DNA from: QWHO01 sp021404945
GTDB lineage: Bacteria; Vulcanimicrobiota; Xenobia; Xenobiales; QWHO01
Direction: 5' to 3'
Assembly: GCA_963169765.1 (NCBI GenBank)
Contig: CAUJEN010000048.1
Span: 9,537 to 73,536 of the forward strand
Length of the DNA stretch: 64,000 nucleotides
Position 1 is the stretch's first letter; the number at the start of each line of letters is the position of its first letter. A model generated the notes under the pieces. It saw only the letters and a program-made list of their open reading frames with translations. It had not been told where the DNA came from and ran no database searches. Made by a program: the position numbers and the translations under genes. Of this stretch, positions 17,370 through 25,600 are shown one piece after another.

Positions 17370-17433
17370 GCTTGTGGGCATGTGGTAAAGCCCCAGCCCA
17401 TTTACCCGGGGGCTTTTCCACATGTCCACAAGC
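17370..17433. repeat. 25-bp imperfect inverted repeat with DnaA-box-like sequences
   Basis: Arms of 25 bp match at 23 positions around a 14-bp spacer. The right arm contains TTTTCCACA followed by TGTCCACAA; the left arm, read on the other strand, contains TTTACCACA followed by TGCCCACAA. TTTTCCACA differs from the DnaA consensus TTATCCACA at one base. It may be a replication-initiator or relaxase/recombinase site at the island edge (inference). Confidence 0.55.
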
Positions 17434-17812
17434 CGCCTACGTCCAAGCCTTCGCAGACCCGCACCTGGCCCAACTCCGTAATCCATGCCGATCCCGTCGA
17501 AGAAGTTCAACCTGGTCCAGCACGAAGGGGCGCAGGATGAAGGCCGGGCTCATGGGGGGTGGCTCCTTTGGTGTAGTCACACCATGGAGCAACCCGCTCG
17601 CCGAGCGGTGTCAAAGATTGCCGCCGGCGACAGGCAACCATCCGGGCGGCTTCCTGATTGGCAGTCGCCCGTTGCTTTGCAGGAGGAGGGACAAATCGAT
17701 CCGGTGTGAGCACCCCGATGCTGGAGAGGACGTCTCCGGTTGAGTTCGAATCGCCATCACGGAGCTTTCTTATTTATCGGAGCATCCTTCAATCTTGTGG
17801 GGGAGATGCGAG

Positions 17813-19111
17813 TTGACTTTCTCCGTATCCACTCTTCCCAAGGCCGAGCTGCAACGCATCATGGCTGCCCTTCGCTCGGGAGCAGTCCCTGAGCACGGCC
17901 TCGAGCACTTTGCCGTGGGCCTGGATCAGCCGATGGAGGCCATCCGTGAGGACCTGGGCCGGGTCTCGGGCGGCCGCGACAGTGCCTTCAAATTCATCCG
18001 TGGGGCCTACGGATCGGGAAAGACCTTCCTGGCCTCATTGATCGCCTCCGAAGCTGCCCGAGCCAACAAGATGCTGGTCTCCAAAGTCGAAGTCTCGAGC
18101 AACGAGTGCCCCATCTACAAGCTAGCCTCCCTCTACCGGGCGATCTGCCGCAACCTCAGCCACAACAAGAAGAAGGGTGCTCTGGGGGCGGTCATCGAGC
18201 AATGGCTCTTTCTTCTCGAGGGTCAGGTACTGCAGAACAACGATGTCGCGGAGAACAGCGAGACTTTCTTCGAGCTCGTGGGCCAGAAGGTCGAGATGCA
18301 CCTGGTGCAACTCGACGAGCATGGAGGCACGCTGTCGAAACTGCTTCGCCGGTACCACAGGTTCAAGTTCGAGCAACGGTACGAAGACGCGCGGGCTGCT
18401 CTCGACTGGCTGGCCGGCAACGAGAATCTCCCCGCCAAGGTTCGCAGCAAGCTCGACGTCAAGGGCGTCATCCAGGACGACGAGGTCTGGGTGTACCTGC
18501 GCGGCCTCCTGGACATCGTGCGCTTCCAGTATCGCGGGCTGGTCCTGATCCTGGATGAGGCAGAGACGCAACTGAACCTTCTCCCGAAACAGCGCAAGAA
18601 AAGCTACGAGGTTCTGCGCGAGTTCGTGGACGCCATTCTGGCCAACCGCTACCCTGGACTCTACCTGGTGGTCACCGGTACTCCGGAGCTCTTCGAGGAC
18701 CAGGAGCGCGGCATTCCCACCCTGGTGCCACTGAATCAGAGAATTCTCCTCGACCGGTCCACCGGCTGGGTCAACTATCGCGGGCCCCAGATTCCGCTCC
18801 AGCCCTTCAATCGAGATCGACTGCTGCTGGTGGCAGAGAAGGTCTGCCAGCTGTACGGCGGTCAGGCCAGCAATCCAGACAGGTTCCAGGCGGCAGCTGG
18901 GGCGGGCTTTCAGGAGCACGCGGTAAGCTGTTTCGAGAAGATCTTTGAGGGCAAGTTCGAGGTCTCGCCTCGACTCTTTCTTCGGTTCTTCCTCCAGGCG
19001 CTTGATCTGACCGACCAGGAGCCGGAATATCAACCGCTCAGAGACTTTGTCCCGACCAGAGAAGCCGTTCTCGCCCTGGCCAACGAGGAGGAGCGAAAAG
19101 CGCTTGGCTGA
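17813..19111 (+). CDS. brxD: BREX-type ATP-binding protein BrxD (DUF2791 P-loop)
   Basis: A 432-aa P-loop ATPase starting near LSTLPKAELQRIMAALRSG. The nucleotide-binding site is FIRGAYGSGKTFLASLI (about residues 61-77), followed by a Walker B-like strand LVLILDEAETQL (about 243-254). The opening AVPEHGLEHFAVGLDQ and the RGxYGSGKTF motif are typical of BrxD, found in BREX type 2 and other defence loci. The start is put at TTG 17813, where GGGGGAG gives a ribosome-binding site at good spacing; TTG 17795 is the alternative. It is the first gene of a four-gene operon, and its 3' end overlaps the next gene by eight bases. Its role in phage defence is unresolved; ATP-driven loading or sensing is likely. 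Confidence 0.8.
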   Translation: MTFSVSTLPKAELQRIMAALRSGAVPEHGLEHFAVGLDQPMEAIREDLGRVSGGRDSAFKFIRGAYGSGKTFLASLIASEAARANKMLVSKVEVSSNECPIYKLASLYRAICRNLSHNKKKGALGAVIEQWLFLLEGQVLQNNDVAENSETFFELVGQKVEMHLVQLDEHGGTLSKLLRRYHRFKFEQRYEDARAALDWLAGNENLPAKVRSKLDVKGVIQDDEVWVYLRGLLDIVRFQYRGLVLILDEAETQLNLLPKQRKKSYEVLREFVDAILANRYPGLYLVVTGTPELFEDQERGIPTLVPLNQRILLDRSTGWVNYRGPQIPLQPFNRDRLLLVAEKVCQLYGGQASNPDRFQAAAGAGFQEHAVSCFEKIFEGKFEVSPRLFLRFFLQALDLTDQEPEYQPLRDFVPTREAVLALANEEERKALG

Positions 19112-22100
19112 ACCCGACGAAGCCACGACCCTGTTGAGCCTGGGCTTGAGTGCCTCCAGGCTCCGCCAACTGGCGGCACTGGGTATCGATTCCCTGGAGG
19201 CGCTTCTCAGTTACGATCCGCTCGCACTGCGAGCGCGAACCGCCCTCTGGGAGGAGCTGGAGGAGGCGCTCCGGGACCTCGTCTGCGAGTTCCATCTCGC
19301 CACCCGGGTGGTCACCTTCTTGAAGACCAGGCCTCCCGAGCGTCCCCGGGCGCCTCAGTCGCTCCCCGATCAGGTCGCGCGCGTCCTGTCCAGCGAGGAG
19401 CGGCCGATCACGGTGCGCTACCTGCGCGACCGCCTGCGGCTCGACTTCCAGGTCACCAACCTGGTCGGGCTCGACGCGGTCCTTCGCGAGCACGAGGAAG
19501 TGATCGAGTATCCCTTCGGGCACCATCGCTGGCTCGGTCTGAGGGAGTGGGGAGATCGAGGCTGGCGCCAGGCCGCCACCGCTGCCTGGGTCGTCCTGCC
19601 GGTTCACCTGGAGCAGCTCGAGGCCTCCGAAGGCAAGCTGCCGGCCGACGCCATCCGAATCCTGAGCCAGCTTGCCGAGGAGCAGGGAGATGCTCGAGTT
19701 CTCGACCTGCTGTCACGCGTAGGCTCCACGGCCGATCGAGTGGCCGAGGCACCCGCCCCCAGGCGACAGGTGCTTGCGGAGGCTACCGATCCGCCGCGCC
19801 TGTTTGAAGGCCTGCACGCCGGAACCGACCTCAGCCAGTTCGCGGCTCGACTCCTGCGGGAGGTCGCACTGATTCGAGCGATGGGCATTCTAGAGTGGCC
19901 CTTCTCCCTCTGCCAGCTGCGCCTGAGCCAGGGCGATTCCATGATGTTGCGTCTCTGGGCGCGCCTGCTGAATCGCAGCCGAATCGAACGATGGTCCGAA
20001 GGAAACTGGCTGACTCTCGAGGGCCAGTCCTGTCGCGCGCGCGAGGTTCTCGGCTTGGTGTTCTGGACCCTGGCCTCTGAGGTCGCTCGTCGAGACGCAC
20101 GCGAAGGGGACGCCTGGGGAGTCGTCATGCGCTGCTTCTCGGAGGAGGCCCAGACCGTCCTCTTCTCCCAGAAGGGCCCGACGCAGCTGCTGCGCTGGTT
20201 GCTCGAGGAAGCGGCGCAGACATTCGGGCTCAGGCAGGTCTTCGGCCAGGAAGGACAGGCCTGGTACAAGTGCCTGTTCCTGCAATTCGGCTTTACCCGT
20301 CAGGGGATCAGCCAGTTGCCCAGCTGGCTGAACTCCGGCACTCAGAACACGGTCGCCGTTCAGTATCTGCGCGACAACTCCGCAGAGTTCCGGAACCTCT
20401 GGTCCGCGCTCAGCGCCTACCATACCCGGCCGGATCCCGTGCGCCACAAGCAGTTGACCGAGGTCTTGCGGGCCAGCTCCTTCGTCCTGCCGGACTGGCA
20501 CGAGTCGATTCTCCTCCAGGCCCGTCGAGCCCGAGCGGAGAGCCCGGAGGGACAGGTCTCGGCCGGCCAGGCCTGGGTGCGGCTCGACTGGCCGGAAGGC
20601 CGGAGCCCGCGCTTTCTGTTGCCGCTGGCGGAGAATCTTCCCGACCTGGAGGAGTCGGGCTACGAGGTGCTCCTGGACGGGCGTTCGGCCGCCTGCCTGT
20701 ATCGGCTGCCCGAGGGCTATCGGGCCCAACCGGAGGAGATCGAGCTTCGTCCCACCCTCTCCGAGGCCAACCTGACGCTGGTCGGCTACGACAGCGAGGA
20801 AACCCGTACCGAGGTCATCTCCCTGTGGGATCAGGAGAGCCCGGCTCTCTACTTCAGCCTCGAGACCGGGCGCCGCGAGGAGCGACCGACTGGCCGGGCG
20901 CTCGCGGTTCTGACGTCGGAGGGCATTGAGCTGGCGGCGGGAGCCGACGAGAGGTTCCCGCTGCCCAACGGCTGTCAGCTCTGGCGGCTGGGCGCTGGCT
21001 GGACCCGCGAGCAGCAACTGCTCCAGGACGGAGACCCGGTTGCCGCTTCGGTGGCGGAGCGAGACCCCGCCTGGGCCCAGCAGGTGACCGTCGCCCCGCA
21101 AGGGGACTGCGTTCTTCCCGGCGAGGTCACCCTGTGGGTGGCCGGGCTCCCCGAGGGGTGCACCCTGCGCTCATGCCGGGCCGGACAGCGCCCTTTGAAA
21201 CTTGTTCCTCAGAATCTCGGTTTTCAGGGCGTCGTCCAGGTCGGCGCCGAGCTGACGAGCGCCCGCCTCCCCGTGTTTCTGAGCTTGCGTTATCAGAGCC
21301 GGAGCGTCCGATTGCGACGAGCGGTGGACCTGCCGGTGACGGGAGTCACGCTTCATGAGGGGGGCTGCTGGTCGCTTCTCCGAGGTCAGGAGAGCCTGAC
21401 CGTCCGCCAGTTGCGCGAGGGGGTGCTGCGCTTTTATACCGGCTCCGACCCGCCCGGCGAGCATGCCGTGCTGGAGGGTGCGCTGCTGGCCCATCGTCCT
21501 CGTGCCGGTTTCCAGAGCCTGGAGGGCCTGGAGGGCTATGGCGCGCCTCTCACCCTGACGCGCGGTCCCTACAACGCGTCCCACCCCGGGACCCGCCTCG
21601 TCTCCAGCCTGGTCAACCAGGGCCGGGTGCGCGCGATGCACCGGAAGGACGAGACGTTCGAGCTCCATTTCCACAAGCACCTCGAGGGCGGGCCCGAGCA
21701 TACCCTTCTCTGGTGGGGGCAGGAGGTTCACCGGCTTCCGGCCTCCGACCTCGAGGTGTGCGAAGGCCCGGTCTGGGAAGGGAGCGTTCCCCCGGACGGG
21801 GCGCCGATGAAGGCGGTCGGGTTGAGCATCGCCGGCGAGTGCCGGGGCGCGTGGTGGGAGCCCCTGAGCGCGGACGACCCCCTGCCCGCGTCCGCCGCCC
21901 CCTGGCTCCGGTGGTTCGGCTTTCCGCTTCAGGACGAGCGTTGGAAAGAGTCGGCTCGCGAGCTCGTTCGCGCTCACCCGGTCGAGACCCTGACCGCCTG
22001 GCTCAAGGCGACCGGCCATGAGAATCTCCCCCTGAGGGACCTCTCCCCTGCCTGGCTTCAGGCGGTGGGTGAGCTGGTCCGGGGCTGGGCACCCCCGGCC

Positions 22101-22655
22101 GAGTCCTGCCGGGAGTTGTTGAGCCGGGTCGGCTGCCAGCCCCTGCTGGACGTCAGTCCCTTCTTTCTCTATCGCGTGGTGCGCAAGGCCGGGGTAGATC
22201 GCGAAGGGGTGCTCCTCGAGCTGGCCGAGGCCGAACATTTCGGGCAGTTGGCCCGGCAGGCCGACCTCTGGCTGCGCCAAGCGGTGAACGAGATGAGGGT
22301 GGACGATCGGTTCGCGCGGCTCCTCGGGGAGAAGGTCCGGGATCTGTTCTTGTCCGACAAACAGCCCGATGCTCGCCAGCTCCAGAATATCGAGCTGGCC
22401 TGCAGCCGGCCGGCGTATCGCCGCTGGATGGCCGTGCAATTACTGACTGGAGGAAGGCTGGATGGCACGACTGCAAGCACTGGACCTCTCCCGCCTGCTG
22501 CGCGCGAGGGTGCTCGCGTTCACGGAGAGCGACGGGTTCCTGAGGGACCCGGAGCTCCGTCGCCTGGCTCTAAGCCTGTGGGCGGACAGGCCGGAGCGGG
22601 GCGGCCTCGTGTCCGACTTGTGGATCGAAGGGACCGTCCCCCACAAACTGAGTGA
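19104..22655 (+). CDS. Large unknown defence-cassette protein with N-terminal helix-hairpin-helix-like domain
   Basis: An approximately 1183-aa protein between BrxD and the DEAH helicase. Residues about 10-60 (LGLSASRLRQLAALGIDSLE and following) look like the helix-hairpin-helix fold of the RNA polymerase alpha C-terminal domain. A winged-helix-like segment may follow (ITVRYLRDRLRLDF). The remainder includes LQFGFTRQGISQLPSWL and long beta-rich stretches, with no nuclease or ATPase motif I can name. The TTG at 19104 has GAGGAG upstream and overlaps brxD by eight bases. The last ~65 codons overlap the helicase gene by 194 bases and read like out-of-frame sequence, so the natural stop may have been lost by a one-base change near 22440 (a TGA lies at 22444 in another frame). 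Confidence 0.65.
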   Translation: MAEPDEATTLLSLGLSASRLRQLAALGIDSLEALLSYDPLALRARTALWEELEEALRDLVCEFHLATRVVTFLKTRPPERPRAPQSLPDQVARVLSSEERPITVRYLRDRLRLDFQVTNLVGLDAVLREHEEVIEYPFGHHRWLGLREWGDRGWRQAATAAWVVLPVHLEQLEASEGKLPADAIRILSQLAEEQGDARVLDLLSRVGSTADRVAEAPAPRRQVLAEATDPPRLFEGLHAGTDLSQFAARLLREVALIRAMGILEWPFSLCQLRLSQGDSMMLRLWARLLNRSRIERWSEGNWLTLEGQSCRAREVLGLVFWTLASEVARRDAREGDAWGVVMRCFSEEAQTVLFSQKGPTQLLRWLLEEAAQTFGLRQVFGQEGQAWYKCLFLQFGFTRQGISQLPSWLNSGTQNTVAVQYLRDNSAEFRNLWSALSAYHTRPDPVRHKQLTEVLRASSFVLPDWHESILLQARRARAESPEGQVSAGQAWVRLDWPEGRSPRFLLPLAENLPDLEESGYEVLLDGRSAACLYRLPEGYRAQPEEIELRPTLSEANLTLVGYDSEETRTEVISLWDQESPALYFSLETGRREERPTGRALAVLTSEGIELAAGADERFPLPNGCQLWRLGAGWTREQQLLQDGDPVAASVAERDPAWAQQVTVAPQGDCVLPGEVTLWVAGLPEGCTLRSCRAGQRPLKLVPQNLGFQGVVQVGAELTSARLPVFLSLRYQSRSVRLRRAVDLPVTGVTLHEGGCWSLLRGQESLTVRQLREGVLRFYTGSDPPGEHAVLEGALLAHRPRAGFQSLEGLEGYGAPLTLTRGPYNASHPGTRLVSSLVNQGRVRAMHRKDETFELHFHKHLEGGPEHTLLWWGQEVHRLPASDLEVCEGPVWEGSVPPDGAPMKAVGLSIAGECRGAWWEPLSADDPLPASAAPWLRWFGFPLQDERWKESARELVRAHPVETLTAWLKATGHENLPLRDLSPAWLQAVGELVRGWAPPAESCRELLSRVGCQPLLDVSPFFLYRVVRKAGVDREGVLLELAEAEHFGQLARQADLWLRQAVNEMRVDDRFARLLGEKVRDLFLSDKQPDARQLQNIELACSRPAYRRWMAVQLLTGGRLDGTTASTGPLPPAAREGARVHGERRVPEGPGAPSPGSKPVGGQAGAGRPRVRLVDRRDRPPQTE

Positions 22656-25600
22656 GCATGACCTCGGAGGGCTGGCTCGGGAGGGCGAGTTCCCGCTCCG
22701 ATTGGCCGAGCACCTGGGCCGTCGCGGCATCTTCCCTCCGGGCCAGAAGCTGTATTCCCATCAGGAGGAAAGCCTGCGGGCCTCAAACCAGACCGGGGCC
22801 CGGCCCGCGGTGATCGTGACCGCGGGAACGGGCGGAGGAAAGACTGAAGCTTTTCTGTTTCCGATGTTGCAGGCCATCGAGGACGCGCCCCGCCAGCCGT
22901 TCGGAGGGGTCCAGGCGCTCATCCTGTATCCGATGAATGCCCTGGTGAACGATCAGGTGGATCGCCTCACCAACTGGCTGGCGGGACAAAAGCATGTGCG
23001 CTTTGCGCACTTTACCTCCGACACCCCGGAGGACTGGGCCCACGCGGGAAGGATGGGAGTGCCCGAATGGGATGAGTCGCGCTGTCGAACCCGGCGCCAG
23101 GCCCGCGGCCTGGAGACGCACAAAGGAAAGAAGATCGATGACCCCGCGGAACGTCTGAGCGTTCCGAACATCTTGATCACGAACTACTCCATGCTCGAAT
23201 ACATGCTGGCCCGGCCTCAGGACCGGGTCTTCTTCGGGAGCGACCTGCAGGTCGTGGTCCTGGATGAGGCCCATCTCTACACCGGTACTCTGGCGGCCGA
23301 GCTGACCTTGCTCCTGCGGCGAACGCTCGAGCGTTGCGGCAAGCGCGCAGAGGACGTCCTGCACCTGGCGACCTCCGCCACCATCGGAACGGGCGCGGAC
23401 GAGGAATTGCTCGAGTTTACCTCCGTGCTCTTTTCGAAGCCTCGCTGGCTGGTCAAGCTCCTGAGGGGTGTCCCGGCCGAGCCTGACTGGCCGGCGCCCC
23501 GTGCTCCCCGGGTCGAGCCGAGCGCAGACTCGTTTCTGGACGCCGACCGTAACGAGCTCAGCCTGCGAGCCACCACCATCCGACTGCTGGCCCGCCAGGA
23601 CCGCCAGGAGGAAGAGCTGGTCGTGGACGAGCGGGAATGCCGACAACTGGCCCCGCTCCTGGCCACCCTGGTGGAGGAGGAAACCGTGCAGCAAAGCCTG
23701 CGCGACTGCCAGGGACAGGTGGCCGGCTTCCTCTACGGCTGCCTGCGGCATGCGCCCGTCATGCAGCGGCTCGATCAGCTCCTGCGCGGCCGGCGATTCC
23801 AGACCGTCCCCCAACTCTCCCACGCGCTGCTCGGCCAGGACGATGCTCGGGGTCAGGAGGTCGCCTTACGCCTCCTGTCCCTCGGCTCCGCGGCTCGCCT
23901 TCACCTCAAAGAGCTGCCCCTGCTTCCCCATCGGCTGCATCTCATGGTGAGGCCTGCCAGCGGGCTCTCGGTCTGTTTGAGCTCGAGCTGCTCGGGGCCG
24001 CGCTGGGCGCCCTTCGGATGCCTGCAGGATGGCAATCGTGACGTCTGCGAGCACTGCGGACATCTCGTGCTCAGCCTGCTGCGCTGCTCCAACTGCGGAG
24101 AGGCGGCTCTGGGAGCGGACCGGGCCGGAGGGAAAGTCGTGGCGCACCAGCCCAGAGGCTTCAAGCCGCGCGCCGCCGAGCTGGTTCTCTGTCAGTCCGG
24201 CCGCCAGGGCACGCCATACCATCTCGACGCGCTGAAGGGCCGTCCTGTCGGGCCCGGGATGGGAACGGAGCTCACCCTCGTGGAGGAGTGCCCCAACTGC
24301 GGGGATGAGCTGGACGCTTTTCGCGCCGTGGCCACTCCGGGCGGCTTCTTCCAGTCCATCGTGGCCGAGACCCTGCTGGCGGGAGTTCCCCCTCTCGTCG
24401 GCGAGCATCCTCCCCACATCCTCCCCGCGGAAGGCAGGCGGCTCCTGGCCTTCAGCGACAGCCGGGCCGAGGCCGCGCGGCTGGGTCCGCGCCTTCGGGT
24501 CCAGCACGAGCAGCAGGTCGTCCGCGCGGCCCTGGTGGACCTGCTTCGAGAGGGCGGCGGAGCCGACCCGGCGGTCATCGCCTACCGGCGCGCGCAGCTG
24601 GCCGACCTGCAGAAGAAGCTCACCCCCGAGCTTCCGGAGACCCTGGCCCGCGAGATTCGCGCCGACATGGGCCGGGTCGAGGCGGAGTTGCTGGCCCTGG
24701 AGCAGGGCGGCACCATCGCGGACTGGGGGCGCAAGCTGGGAGAGCATAAGCTGCTCGAGCAGCTGCTCGACTTCGAGGGTGGCGAGCGCCACCAGTGGAA
24801 GGAGTGGAGCCAGCGGGTCTGGGCCGCCAATCACGCTCGGGTCAGGCTGCAGGCCGAGATGCGGCTGGGTAACGAGCTGGCGGCTCCCAACCGGCGGAGG
24901 TTCAACAACCTCGAGACCATCGGGTGGGCCGAGATCACTTATCCGGGCCTGGACCTCCTCGGCCCTCCGGAAGGCTTCCTGGGCGAGCTGCCCCGACGAG
25001 CGCGCCAGAGCCTGGCCCCGGCCTGGACCGAGCTGCTGGCAGCCTTGCTCGATTGCCTGCGCGGGGAGTTCGCGATCACTCTGGGCTCGCGCGAGCGCGA
25101 TCTGCTGTGGCGCCCGGGCGACGTCCCCTACGGGCAGTGGTTCGAGCGGCCTCGCTTCATCGGCAAGCAAAGGCGCCAGCGCCTCCGCCGGTTCTTGCGA
25201 GCCGTGCTGGTCCAGGCAGGAATGGACGGAGACGAGGCCGAGAAGACGGCACCGGAGGTGCTGGCCGTGATCTTCGACCAGCTGGCGGGCAGGGCCCGCG
25301 ACCGTCTCAAGAGCGAGGCCGGGTCCGGCCAGCTGCCCTGGCTCGAGGTTTACGCGGGCTACGTGACCGAGAAGGACGGAGTGACAACCGCCCTGCGCCT
25401 GCGCTTCCCCGAGTTGGGCCTGCGCCGGCCCACCCGCCTGTACCGCTGCCAGGTCAACGGGCGCGTCTGGCCCCGCTCGGTGCTGGGTTGCTCGCCGGAC
25501 CCGGGCTCGGAGGTCACTCTCGAGGAGATCGCCCCGGAGGAGCTGGACCGCACGCCTCCCTTCAGCCGTGCTCGCCTGGAGTACGCGCAGAGTCCGGTTT

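Larger units (their letters stand above)
17006..17812. other. Gene-free boundary region preceding the defence island
   Basis: About 800 bases without a believable gene; the open frames at 17372-17743 are short and of odd composition. It contains two strong inverted repeats, listed separately, and lies exactly where chromosomal-type genes give way to the accessory island. A T-arm-like GTTCGAATC at about 17742 is not embedded in a foldable tRNA. Confidence 0.5.

Noticed and set aside
17372..17743. 123-codon plus-strand frame in the boundary region
   Set aside because: No ribosome-binding site, unnatural composition, and it crosses a large inverted repeat.
17700..17770. tRNA gene or fragment around GTTCGAATC
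   Set aside because: The T-loop-like sequence is not flanked by complementary stems, and no anticodon arm was found.
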